From contig JBOZIK010000001.1 of assembly GCA_051453625.1 (NCBI GenBank), positions 240,130,399 through 240,154,723 on the forward strand: a stretch of DNA of 24,325 bases, written 5' to 3'. Shown here piece after piece: positions 9,791 through 18,402 of this stretch (positions are counted from its first letter, which is position 1; every line of letters begins with the position of its first letter). Both the position numbers and the translations under genes were made by a program. The notes under the pieces are model-generated. The model ran no database searches. It worked only from the letters and a program-made list of their open reading frames with translations, and had not been told where the DNA came from. The DNA comes from Welwitschia mirabilis. Its lineage: Eukaryota; Gnetophyta; Gnetopsida; Welwitschiales.

Positions 9791-10140
9791 TTTTAGTTAT
9801 ACTGATTACAAGAAATGAAAATGTCAATGTCTCCAAAAACTCTAGTCCTGATGTATGAATTCTAGATTTAGGAGCTTCATCCCATGTCTGTGCATACAGA
9901 GAATAATTTTCTGATCACAAGTCCATTTTTGGGAGAAAAGTCTTCTTGAGGGATGACTATTCATGCACTATTGAAGGGATTAGTGATATCATTCTAAGAT
10001 AGAGTAATGAGGAGAGTGTGACATTTAGGAATGTTTATCATGATCCTGATATTGTAAAGAACTTGATCTCTTCTAAATAATTGGATTATTTAGCATGTAG
10101 AATTACTCATGTTGATGAAGGTTAGAAAGTCAATAAAGGG
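9791..10140 (+). pseudogene. pol: Ty1/copia protease of P1 (broken)
   Basis: The protease active site reads ILDLGASSHVC from about 9859. Copia elements normally have WILDSGASSHVC, so the Trp is a stop (9856-9858) and Ser is Leu (TCA to TTA), leaving the catalytic Asp at 9865-9867. Further on, VYHDPDIVKNLISSK fits the protease-integrase linker of plant copia elements. Several stops. Confidence 0.8.
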
Positions 10141-11420
10141 GCGATGGCACTCGTACACAGAAAGAAAGAAGGGGCATTGTATACATTGAGAGCATGTGTA
10201 GTTGAAAGATGTGTTGTTGTTGCAAATTCAGAGTATGATGTTTCTTTGTGGCATTATAGACTTGATCACCTTTAGCGAAACCGGAATGAAGGTACTTGTT
10301 TCTAAGAACCTGCTTCCTGAGTTTTCTTCAATTTCTCTAGATTTCTATGATGATTGTGCTAGTGGTAAAAATAAACATGTTGCTTTTAAGAAGTTTGTTT
10401 TGAGTAGGAAGATAGGAAAACTTGACATGATCTATTTCGATGTTTTTGGTTCAATGTTTGTCACATCTTTAGGTGGTTCATCCTATTTCATTACATTCAT
10501 TGATAGATTTAGCAAAAAGAAATCGATTTATTTTATACATTTCAACAGTTAAGCATTAAAAAGTTTAAGGAGTTTAGAGCTAGAATAGAAAATGAGTTTG
10601 GTTATAAAATAAATTGTCTTATCACTAATAATGGGGTGAATACACTTCCCATGAGTTTTCTAAATTTTGTAAGTAGGTTGGAATTGTACATACAATAACA
10701 TCACTAGGATCAATACAAAATAATAATGTTGTAGAAAGATATAATGGTATAATTATTGATAGAATTAGATCTATGTTTGCTCAATCTAGTGTACATAACT
10801 CGTTTTGGGCAGAGGTTGCTAGAATGACTATTTATTTGATCAATTGTTCTCCTCATTTAACCATAGATTGTGATATTTCAAAAATTGTTTGAAGTGAGAG
10901 TTCTCTTTCTTTATCTCACATGTGTATTTTTAGATGTGAGGTCTATGTCTATTGGTTGTGCATAGGGAAACTAAAAGAACACAATAGGAAATGTGTTTTT
11001 CTAAGCTATGAGGCAGATGATTTTGGATATAGGCTTTGAGATCATGTGGACAAAGGATTGTCAAATCATATGATGATAAATTTAGAGAAGATGTGATGTT
11101 TTACATGTTATAGAAGAGCATTTTGAAGGATGCAAGTTTTGGTTCTTACACCTTGCACAAGCCTGAATAGGTTGATGATGATAAAAAGCATGATACACAT
11201 GGGGAAAATGTCAAGCTTGAACTAAATTGACCTGAAGAGGAAAGCTTAAGTTCTAAAATTAAATATAGTTATAATAATGATGGAACCCAAACTTTAACAC
11301 ATTGGGTTTGTAGATCCATTAGAGTTATTAAGCAAACAAAAAGGTATTCTCTATCTTTACGCCATGTGTTGTTTACAAATAAGGGAGAACTTAAATCCTT
11401 TGATTTGAATGTCATAAAGG
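10141..11420 (+). pseudogene. pol: Ty1/copia integrase of P1 (broken)
   Basis: Integrase precedes RT, which defines copia order. The N-terminal zinc site begins SLWHYRLDHL at about 10240-10270 with both His present; the first Cys of the CX2C pair reads Tyr in FYDDC. The core first Asp is in YFDVFG (about 10435-10446), followed by YFITFIDRFSKK. The second catalytic Asp is replaced by Asn: LITNNG, with AAT at 10627-10629. The Glu survives in VVERYNG (10734-10736), but a 1-base indel lies between. The C-terminal part (FWAEVARMTIYLINCSPH, HMCIFRCEVYVY) and an acidic linker to RT follow. A readable piece spans 10202-10549. Confidence 0.85.
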
Positions 11421-12270
11421 GAAATCTACCATGGAATAAGAAATGAAATTCCTAGAACAAAATTATACTTAGGATTTGGTTCCCTTACCTAAGAGAAAAG
11501 GGCTGTTAAAATCTAGGTGGGTGTATATCATCAACAACAAGCTAATGTTAAATAATGCTATAAATCATGATTGGTGGTAAAAGGGTATAGCCAAAAACTA
11601 GATATTGATTTTACAGAAATTTTCTCACTTGTGGTGAAACACACATTTATACAGATTTTGTTTGGCATAGTTGCTTGTTTGGATTTGGAGTTAGAGTAGT
11701 TAGACATTAAAACAACTTTTCTGCATGGTGATCTAGAAGAGGAAACGTGTGTACTAGAGGGCTTGGAAGTGGAAAATAGAAATCTAGTTTGCAGGTTGAG
11801 GAAGTCTCTTTATGGCTTGAAACAAGCACCTTGTCAATGGTATAAGAAGTTTGATGATTTTGTGCAAAAATAGGGATACTCCAATTGCAATTATGATCAT
11901 TGTGTGTACCTTTACATGAGTGCTTTAGGTATGATTATCATTCTTATGTTGTATGTTGATGATATGTTGGTTGCTAGAAATGATATAAAAGAAATCAAAA
12001 GACTGAGGCATTAAATGTGCAAGTCTTTTGCCACTAAAGATCTTTGACTAGCAAAACAAATTCGTGGAATGAGGATTTTTAGATATAGATCATGTCATAG
12101 GTTGTGGTTAAGCCAATTTGAATATACTGAGAAAGTTTTAAAACATTTTAACATGCTAGATTGTAAACTTGTTTGTACTCCTTTAGCTGCACATTTCCAA
12201 TTGACTCATCAGGGTTGCCTTACTTCAGAAAAAGAGAAGGCAAAAATGACAAGTGTGCCTTGTATATCAG
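11421..12270 (+). pseudogene. pol: Ty1/copia reverse transcriptase of P1 (broken)
   Basis: Blocks in order: DLVPLPKRKGLLKSRWVY (about 11474-11530), DFTEIFSLVVKHTFI, LDIKTTFLHGDLEEE (about 11699-11745), NLVCRLRKSLYGLKQAP (about 11785-11830), NCNYDHCVYLYMSALGMIIILMLYVDDMLVARND with the catalytic YVDD at 11952-11963 intact, then TKDL-stop-LAKQIRGMRI and RLWLSQFEYTEKVLKHFNMLDCK. It is open from 12069 through RNase H. Upstream stops are mostly Trp or Gln codons. This is the best RT reference in the window for comparing P2 and M1. Confidence 0.9.
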
Positions 12271-12613
12271 TTGGGGGAAGCTTGATATATGCCAAGGGTT
12301 GGACGAGACTTGACATTGCTCATGCAGTGGGAGTTGTCTCTCTTTTTTTGAGTAATCTTAGAAAAGAGCATTGGGTAGTAGTAAAATGGATACTTCGTTA
12401 CTTAAAGGGAACCCCACCTATGAGTTTGTGTTTTGGCAATGTTGATTTGCATGTTATAGGGTATGTAGATGTTGATTGTGCAGGTTGCAGGGATACCAGA
12501 AGGTCTACTACTGGGTATGTCTTTACTCTTGGTGGTGAAGCGGTTAGCAGGATGTCTTGTCTACAATCAAATGTTGCTCTTTCTACTACAGAAGCTGAAT
12601 ATGTTGCCTTGAC
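12271..12613 (+). pseudogene. pol: Ty1/copia RNase H of P1, truncated at a junction
   Basis: Open frame continuing from RT: SLIYAKGWTRLDIAHAVGVVS, LRKEHWVVVKWILRYLKGT, then VDVDCAGCRDTRRSTTGYVFTLGG with the first Asp cluster, and STTEAEYVAL with the Glu. It is the least damaged RNase H here. It stops abruptly after GCCTTGAC at about 12613, where P2 instead continues ACAGAAACTACTATGG. The sequence that follows is copia gag, so the last third of RNase H, the polypurine tract and the 3' LTR of P1 are missing. Confidence 0.88.
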
Positions 12614-13074
12614 GTTGTTGGAAATGAAGCCAAATCTCTTTTGGATTCCCTGCGAGATTCATAGTTTGCAATAGTAGCTTCAATTACTCCGTCTATGAAT
12701 ATTACTTCTATGACCTTGAACAGGTTGTTTCTGCACTTCAAGATTCTGACGGCAGGTTGAATGGAGCGTCGACATTTGAAGGTGCCTTTTTGGCTGAAAA
12801 TAGAGGCAAGAACCGAAAACATGACCAAACCAGGGGGAGATATAGGGGTAGAGGCGCATCTCATACTAGGAGTTTGGAATGCTGGTTTTGCACGAAAAAG
12901 GGCCACAGACAAAAGGACTTCTATGCATGGAAATCAAAACGAAAGGAGAAAATCTAAGGGGGAAAATAGAAGAGTCCTCTTCTCAGGTGAATCAAGTTGA
13001 AGAAGATGTTAGTTTCCTTGTTTCTGAACCTTGTGCCTTCCTGACAGAGGAACATGGCAAGGACGTGTGGTTGA
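12614..13074 (+). pseudogene. gag: C-terminal gag fragment of a different copia
   Basis: It begins NEAKSLLDSLRDS after the junction, then IVASITPSMN, a 1-base frameshift, EQVVSALQDSDGRLNG, and an open stretch at 12757-12954. A GRYRGRGASHT basic tract precedes the zinc knuckle CWFCTKKGHRQKDF (about 12876-12920), which has CX2CX4H intact and only the last Cys as Phe. SEPCAFLTEEHGKDVW at about 13020-13070 is the usual lead-in to protease, where the gap begins. GC content and preservation are visibly higher than in P1, so this belongs to another, younger or differently treated copy. No LTR or primer-binding site separates it from the P1 RNase H. Confidence 0.75.
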
Positions 13075-13174
13075 NNNNNNNNNNNNNNNNNNNNNNNNNN
13101 NNNNNNNNNNNNNNNNNNNNNNNNNNNNNNNNNNNNNNNNNNNNNNNNNNNNNNNNNNNNNNNNNNNNNNNNNN
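13075..13174. other. Assembly gap, 100 N
   Basis: A 100-N placeholder. The left side is the gag/protease border of one copia; the right side is mid-RT of another (P2). Anything from nothing to several kb could be missing. Confidence 0.95.
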
Positions 13175-13970
13175 TATGAGTGCTTCAGGTATGATTGTCA
13201 TTCTTATGTTGATGATATATTGGTTGCTAGGAGTAACATTAAAGAAATCAAAAGATTGAAGCATGAAATGTCTAAAACTTTTGTCAGTAAAGATCTTGAA
13301 CTAGTAAAACAAATCCTTGGAATCAGGATTATTAGAGATAGATCACGTCACAGGTTGTGGTTAACTTAATCTAAATATATTGGCAAAGATTTGAAATATT
13401 TTAACATGGTAGATTATAAACCTATTTGTCCTCCTCTTGCAATACCTTTCCAGTTAACTTGTCATGGTTGTTCTACTTCAGAGAATAAAAAAACAAAATT
13501 GATAGGTGTGCATTATGCATCAGCTATGAAAAGTTTAATACATGTCCTAGGTTTTACTACACCAAACATTGCTCATGCAATGGAAGTTGATTGTCTTTTC
13601 ATAAGTAATCTTGAAAAAGGGCATTGGGAAGCTGTAAAATGGGTTCTTTGTGACTTGAAGGGAACCCAACATATGAGTTTGTGCTTTGGCAATACTAATT
13701 TGCATATTATAAGGTTTACAGATGTTGATTATGCTGGTTGCAGGGATACTAGAAGGTTTACTATAAAGTACATATTTACTATTGGTAGTGGTGCTATTAA
13801 TTGAATGTCCCGTCTACAATCTGATGTTGCTATTTCCACTACAAGAGCCAAGTATGTTGCCTTGACAGAAACTACTATGGAAATGTTGTGGTTGCATGGT
13901 TTTATTGGCTAATTGGGCCTTGGTCAAACCAAGTTTATTATCTTGCATTATGAGAGTTAGAGTACTGTAT
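13175..13970 (+). pseudogene. pol: Ty1/copia RT and RNase H of P2, first part
   Basis: It starts within RT at the block homologous to 11918 of P1. YVDDILVARSNIKEIKRLKHEMSK is readable at about 13210-13275, but P1's TATGTTGTATGTTG is a single TATGTTG here, a 7-base slippage deletion that shifts the frame just before the catalytic motif. ELVKQILGIRIIRDRSRHRLWLT, then MKYFNMVDYKPICPPL and an open stretch at 13391-13801 follow. RNase H has VDYAGCRDTRRFTIKYIF, while the later block reads STTRAKYVAL instead of STTEAEYVAL, so conserved Glu residues are lost. It is interrupted at 13970 by the TRIM element and resumes at 14491. Confidence 0.87.
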
Positions 13971-14078
13971 TATTAAGTATGCACTCCTCATGCCTAACTT
14001 GACAAGTGGTTAAATATAAAGGGTTTCAGTTTCCACATAAGTCATGGCTTTTGGTGTAATGGTAAAGGGCCCAATAAT

Positions 14079-14091
14079 CAGTATCAAAGCC
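14079..14091 (+). promoter_or_regulatory. Primer-binding site, TRIM internal 1
   Basis: CAGTATCAAAGCC, matching the initiator-Met tRNA 3'-end complement with three mismatches, two bases after LTR 1. Confidence 0.7.
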
Positions 14092-14285
14092 ATGGTTGTT
14101 GGGTGATCTCGGGTTCAAGTCTTCCCAATAACTTCTCAATTCATGTAAGCACTTCGCATGTGGATTGAAAGGGAGATTTTTGGGTATGCACTTCTCATGC
14201 CCATCCTGACAAGTGGTTAAATGTAAAGGGTTTCATTTTATACCTAAGTCATAGTTTGTGGTATGATGGTAAAGGGCCTAACAAT

Positions 14286-14298
14286 TGGTGTCAGAGCC
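14286..14298 (+). promoter_or_regulatory. Primer-binding site, TRIM internal 2
   Basis: TGGTGTCAGAGCC, one mismatch to the initiator-Met tRNA complement, two bases after LTR 2. Confidence 0.8.
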
Positions 14299-14373
14299 AT
14301 AGTTATTAGTTGGCCTTAGTTTCTAGTCTCCCCAATGACTTTCCAGTTCATATGAGCAGTTGGCATGTGGATC

Positions 14374-14384
14374 AAGGGGGAGAT
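14374..14384 (+). promoter_or_regulatory. Polypurine tract, TRIM internal 2
   Basis: AAGGGGGAGAT immediately before LTR 3 (TGTTGGG). The equivalent tract before LTR 2 is the less well kept AAAGGGAGAT ending at 14177. Confidence 0.75.
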
Positions 14385-14490
14385 TGTTGGGTATGTACTC
14401 CTCATGCCTAGCTAGACAAGTGATTACATATAAAGGGTTTTAGTTTCCATCTAAGTCATAGCTTTTGATGTGATGGTAAAGGGCCTAAAA

Positions 14491-14780
14491 TATACATCTA
14501 ACAAAGAATCCTGTTTATCATGGAATAACTAAGCACATTAACATTAAATATCATTTCACTGGGTAGAAGATTGAGAAAGTCCTGTTAGATGTTTAAAAAA
14601 TTCACATGCATGCAAATCATGTTGATTTTCTGACAAAGGCTATTGATGGCATGAAGCAAAAGGCATATTGTAATAGAGTTAGATTGGGACGTGATCTGGA
14701 AGTATGGAAGCAGGCATTTCTTAGAGCTACATAAGTAGTTGCTCTTGAAGACTTACCAAATTTGTCTTTAAGGAGAAGAA
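14491..14780 (+). pseudogene. pol: Ty1/copia RNase H of P2, C-terminal part
   Basis: Continuation of the gene split by the TRIM: HLTKNPVYHGITKHINIKYHF (about 14495-14557), then KIHMHANHVDFLTKAIDGMKQ (about 14598-14660), the conserved end of copia RNase H in which the usual Asp of ADMLTK is shifted. Stops occur at the GTAGAA (14564) and TTAGATGTTTAA regions. A polypurine tract AAGGAGAAGAA (14770-14780) closes the internal region directly before the 3' LTR. Confidence 0.85.
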
Positions 14781-15166
14781 GGTTGGAAAAGTGAATCTAA
14801 ATTTGTCTTTTTTATATTATGACATTATGTTTTAATGTTGACGCCCCCTTTTTTTCTAATGTTATAAAAGGAGGTTATCTTTTAATTCCTTGGGATATTT
14901 AAAATTAAAAAAAGGCAGGAAAAAAAGAGAGGAAAGGGGAGGGACTTTCTAGATTTTCTTAGCTTAAAACTATAAACCTATTTAAAGGTTTCTTAGGAAT
15001 TTGTTTTGTATGATTGATTCTTTTGCTCCATAAATAAGAATAAGAGTTCTGTCTACTTCCTATGGTTTTCCCTGAAAAGATTTCCCATGTAAATATGTGT
15101 GTGTTTTTTTCTTTTGCTCGTTGTTTTATTTTCCTTAGCATTGATTTACGGTTAATATTTGTAACA
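14781..15166 (+). mobile_element. 3' LTR of copia P2
   Basis: Begins GGTTGGAAAAGTG after the purine tract (the family start is TGTTGGAAAG, seen in M1's LTR) and ends ATTTGTAACA, 386 bp. It aligns along its length with the reverse complement of 23095-23509: CATTATGTTTTAATGTTGA near the start, GGAAAGGGGAGGGACTTTCTAGA in the middle, a TATTTAAAGG TATA-like box at about 14980. P2 and M1 therefore belong to one family. The heat-shock-type repeat seen in M1 is partly deleted here. The next base, 15167, is already M1's RT in the opposite orientation. Confidence 0.82.
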
Positions 15167-15960
15167 CATGTGACATGATCTATCTCTAATAATCCTCATT
15201 CCAAAGATTTGTTTTGCTGATCCAAGATCTTTAGTGGTAAAACTTTTGGATGTTTCATGCTCCAATATTTTAATTTCTTTCATGCCATATGTAGCAACCA
15301 ATAAATCATCAACATACAAAATAAGAATGACAATCATTCCTAAAGCACTCATCTTAATATGCATACAATGATTATAATTGCAATTGGAGTATCCCTGTTT
15401 ATGCATAAATTTATCAAACTTCTCATACCATTAACAAGGTGCCTATTTTAAGCCATAAAGGAACTTCCTCAATCTACAAACCAAATTTCTATTTTCTACT
15501 TCCAAGTGCTTAAGTACATGCATCTAAATTTCCTCTTCTATATGATAATATAGAAAAGAAATTTTAATTTTTAATTACTTCAACTTCAAAGTCAAATAGC
15601 AACTGTGCCAGGAAAAATTTTAATAGATGTGTGCTTTACAATAAGTAAGATAATTTTTGTAAAATTAATACCTCATTTCTAGCTATACCCTTTCACCACC
15701 AACAGTGCTTTTTAGGGTTGTCCACTATCAACCTCTTGTTTGATGACATACACCCACTTGGATTTTAATGGCATTTTCCTTTTAGGTAAGGGAATCAAAT
15801 CACAAATATGATTTTGTTCTAGGGATTTCATTTCTTCTTTGATGGTAACTTTCCATCTATGAAATTTAGAACAAAAAAAAGCTTCTTCAAATGATTCAGG
15901 GTCTCTCTTATCTGTAAATATCATCTTTGAGGTGGCCTACAACTCTAGTGGTTATATGAA
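15167..15960 (-). pseudogene. pol: Ty1/copia RT of M1, truncated (minus strand)
   Basis: Read on the minus strand: SFEEAFFCSKFHRWKVTIKEEMKSL (the linker entering RT), ICDLIPLPKRKMPLKSKWVYV, NLVCRLRKFLYGLK, NCNYNHCMHIKMSALGMIVILILYVDDLLVATYG with YVDD intact at about 15305-15316, then TKDLGSAKQIFGMRIIRDRSCH. RT ends there, at the LTR end of P2 (15166/15167). In P1 the same point continues RLWLSQ. The rest of M1's RT, its RNase H and 3' LTR are not found in the window. Stops and frameshifts are clustered at 15420-15700. Confidence 0.87.
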
Positions 15961-16200
15961 TCCAACATACTAGAGTTTGAGTTCCATCATCATAAGACTC
16001 ACATTTAGATTCAAAACTTAAGTTTTCTTCTTTAGGCTAATCTAGATTAAGCTAGATGTTTCCACTATGTGTATCACGCTTCTTATCATCATCAACTTCT
16101 TCAGGCTTGTGCAGGGTGCAATAATCAGAAATTCCTTGTTTCTGAATTCTCTCTTGTAACCTATGAATCATCATGTCTTCTCTAAAATCAACATCACGTG
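15961..16200 (-). pseudogene. Integrase-RT linker remnant of M1
   Basis: The minus strand reads ESYDDGTQT near 15990-16010, DTHSGNI and KPEEVDDDKK near 16070-16110. That is the acidic, low-conservation linker between integrase and RT of copia, equivalent to P1 at about 11150-11300. The conserved integrase C-terminal block between it and 16233 is missing, so an internal deletion is present. Confidence 0.55.
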
Positions 16201-16313
16201 ATCAAATAAGTAACCACTCTAGTAGCTTCTACTCAAAATGACCTAGGCTCAAAAAGAAAATGATTGATCAAATAAGTAGCTGCTCTAGCAGCTTCTACCC
16301 AAAACAACTTAGG
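16201..16313 (-). repeat. 47-bp direct duplication, 66-bp period
   Basis: 16201-16247 and 16267-16313 share ATCAAATAAGTA...CTCTAG.AGCTTCTAC.CAAAA..AC.TAGG with about nine differences, mostly transitions. It duplicates the integrase segment encoding VEAARAATYLI, and the left copy is the more decayed. Confidence 0.8.
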
Positions 16314-17070
16314 TATACTAGATTGAGTAAGCATAGATCTGATTCTATCAAGAATTGTATGGTTATACCTTTCTGCAACACCACTATTTTGTGATGTTCT
16401 TAGTGGTATTTTAGTATGTGCAATTCCATCATACTTACAAAATTCAAAAAACTCATGGAAGATGTATTCACCTCCATTATTAGTGATTACATACTTTATT
16501 TTACAACCAGACTCATTTTCTACTCTAGTCTTAAAGTCCTTAAGTTTTTCCAGTTCTTGACTTTTTGAATGCATAAAATAAATCGACATCTTTCTACTAA
16601 ATCTATTACTAAATGTTGTAAGATATGATGCACTACCTAAACACATGATAGGTTTTCTTATCTCCTTATTCGAAATAGATTTCTTAAAAACAATATGCTT
16701 ATTTTTACCAACATCATAATCATGACATAAATCTAGAGGAAAGGGAAAAAAAACTTAGGCAAGAAGTCTTTAGAAACAAATACCTTCATTCTGGTTTTAT
16801 TAAGGAGACCAAGTCTGTGATGCCACAAAGAAACATTGTCCTTTGAAACTGATGCAGTAGTAGCACATCCTTTAACTGCACATGCTCTCAATGTATACAA
16901 TGTTCTTTCTTTCCATGGATTAGTGTCATTTCCTCTTTACTGACTTTCTGGCTTGCATCAACATGTATAATTCTACATCCCAAATCATCGAACTATCTAT
17001 AACAAATTAGATTATTTGAAATACCAGGAATACAATAAATATTCCTCAATGTCATACTTTTCTTATTACC
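16230..17070 (-). pseudogene. pol: Ty1/copia integrase of M1 (minus strand, broken)
   Basis: N-terminal zinc site SLWHHRLGLLNKTRMK (about 16790-16850) with the second His lost, then LDLCHDYDVGKNKHIVFKKS. About 45 bases are missing compared with P1 before CLGSASYLTTFSNRFSRK, which removes the first catalytic Asp block. The second catalytic position reads VITNNGGEY (about 16475-16505), Asn instead of Asp. The Glu remains in GVAERYNHTILDRIRSML. A readable frame spans 16233-16646. The gene ends at LFEPRSF with the C-terminal region deleted. Confidence 0.87.
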
Positions 17071-17515
17071 CTCTTTCAAAATGACAGCACCAATCCCTTC
17101 AATATTTCATTTGCTAGGACGACTTCTCTTCTAAAAATGGACCTGTAATCAGAAAAATAATATCTATGTGGGCAAACATGAAAAGAAACTCCTGAATCTA
17201 GAATCCATGCATTAGGAGTGGAGTACATGAAAACATTGACATCTCCATCTTTAATAATCAGTCTAACTAAAACATCCCCATTGGATTTTGCTTGTTCTTC
17301 TCCATTGTACTTAGGTCTTATGCCTTTCTTCTTATTTTTCAACACATAAGAATCCTTGCATAGATGAACTTTGACCAATCTATTTGTTGTTGATAAGAGT
17401 TTCATTTCATATAGACATTGTATGTTGAATGTTGTATGGACTATAAGTACTATACAAATGGATCTGAAAGCTCTGTTTACAATCTTCACTCAAAAATATT
17501 GAGAAAAGCTCCAAG
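17071..17515 (-). pseudogene. pol: Ty1/copia gag end and protease of M1 (minus strand)
   Basis: The frame 17076-17489 (minus) carries the tail of a zinc knuckle (VHLCKDSYVLKNKKKG, final Cys as Ser), then AWILDSGVSFHVC at about 17175-17215, a protease active site with DSG intact, the best-preserved protease in the window. Most of gag is missing: only about 130 bases separate this from the leader next to the M2 insertion point, so several hundred bases of gag have been deleted. The segment at 17490-17515 (TTGGAGCTTTTCTC on minus) is M1 leader immediately after its primer-binding site. Confidence 0.82.
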
Positions 17516-17520
17516 GTTTT

Positions 17521-17974
17521 TATTATGAAACTACACAACAACAAAGTGATTAAGGAAAGTAATAAGAGACAAAGAGACATAACAATTTATGTGGAAAACC
17601 CTAATGAGGGGAAAAACCATGGGAAAGCAATGCAAATCTCTATTATCTTCACTAAAGATTACAAGCCCAGTACAGGCTTTAAGCCAACAACAGGCTTTAA
17701 GAAACAATGACTCACAGAACTCTATCGACTCTGTCTATCATATAAATAATCCTTACACCACCATTAAATAGTCCAAGGATTACAACCAATTAGGGTTGCA
17801 AGTCAAACCCTAAATAGGTTATCATCCCTCTCTTGACACATGTCCCATTTCTACCTAATACTCCTAAGGATGATTTTAAAATAGAAATCTTCTTTTATAA
17901 TATTAAAGTTGGGCCAACATAAAACATGACCTTAGGGACATTACAAAATATTAATTTGGCTTTACATATCAACA
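17521..17974 (-). mobile_element. 3' LTR of M2
   Basis: 454 bp. On minus it starts TGTTGATATG after the purine tract and ends at TATTATG... on plus, where the 5' LTR has TGTTACA (G-to-A change of the TG end). Aligned with 22502-22953 over its full length, including AAAACC(C/T)TAATGAGGGG and TTAGGGTTG segments. Confidence 0.9.
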
Positions 17975-17986
17975 TTCTCCCACTTG
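17975..17986 (-). promoter_or_regulatory. Polypurine tract of M2
   Basis: Minus-strand CAAGTGGGAGAA directly before the LTR start TGTTGATATG, the classic copia plus-strand primer. Confidence 0.85.
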
Positions 17987-18132
17987 AAAACAAATTTAGC
18001 ACATCTTCAAGTGTAGCTCAAAAGATGCACTGCTTTCCAAGCTTGCTCATTTCACGTGTCTAGGTGTATGCCATGATAGCACTGCTGATGTTTATCTCCA
18101 GTAATAGCCTTGGTCAAGAAATTTGAATGATT
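17987..18132 (-). pseudogene. pol: RNase H C-terminal end of M2
   Basis: The minus strand reads NHSNFLTKAITGDKHQQCYHGIHLDT, the conserved end of copia RNase H (usually ADMLTK...), then a stop and about 75 bases of untranslated sequence to the purine tract. The gap cuts it upstream. Confidence 0.8.
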
Positions 18133-18402
18133 NNNNNNNNNNNNNNNNNNNNNNNNNNNNNNNNNNNNNNNNNNNNNNNNNNNNNNNNNNNNNNNNNNNN
18201 NNNNNNNNNNNNNNNNNNNNNNNNNNNNNNNNNNNNNNNNNNNNNNNNNNNNNNNNNNNNNNNNNNNNNNNNNNNNNNNNNNNNNNNNNNNNNNNNNNNN
18301 NNNNNNNNNNNNNNNNNNNNNNNNNNNNNNNNNNNNNNNNNNNNNNNNNNNNNNNNNNNNNNNNNNNNNNNNNNNNNNNNNNNNNNNNNNNNNNNNNNNN
18401 NN
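18133..18402. other. Assembly gap, 270 N
   Basis: 270 unknown bases, not a round placeholder, so the size is probably estimated. It lies within M2's RNase H: SYVFLMGRSPVRSLN on one side and LTKAITG on the other, so a few hundred bases of RNase H are expected. Confidence 0.95.

Larger units (their letters stand above)
13971..14490 (+). mobile_element. Tandem TRIM-like element, LTR-int-LTR-int-LTR, nested in RNase H
   Basis: Three copies of a 106-bp LTR (13971-14076, 14178-14283, 14385-14490) are separated by two 101-bp internal segments, a strict 207-bp period. Each internal segment opens two bases after the LTR with a primer-binding site (CAGTATCAAAGCC and TGGTGTCAGAGCC, against the initiator-Met TGGTATCAGAGCC) and closes with a purine tract (best copy AAGGGGGAGAT at 14374-14384). 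A single element would be only 313 bp and is non-coding, which fits a TRIM (terminal-repeat retrotransposon in miniature). LTR 1 begins TATTAAG where LTR 3 begins TGTTGGG, all G-to-A changes. Flanking bases TGTAT (13966-13970) and TATAC (14491-14495) are compatible with one original 5-bp target TGTAC changed once on each side. Keeping one TGTAC restores the RNase H reading frame. Confidence 0.85.

Noticed and set aside
12614-12640. TGTTGGAAATGAAGCCAAAT resembles the M1/P2 LTR start
   Set aside because: The similarity ends after about 20 bases with a 3-base deletion, and the following sequence reads as copia gag (NEAKSLLDSLRDS), so I treat it as chance.
12586-12912. 108-codon minus-strand open frame
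   Set aside because: Antisense to the RNase H-gag junction; plus-strand zinc knuckle and RNase H motifs are decisive.
14052-14122. A host tRNA gene
   Set aside because: A- and B-box-like words exist, but the segment does not fold as a cloverleaf, is part of an LTR/internal repeat, and the B box is degraded in the second copy.
17525-17771. Small plus-strand open frames
   Set aside because: They fall inside the 3' LTR of M2, which is non-coding.
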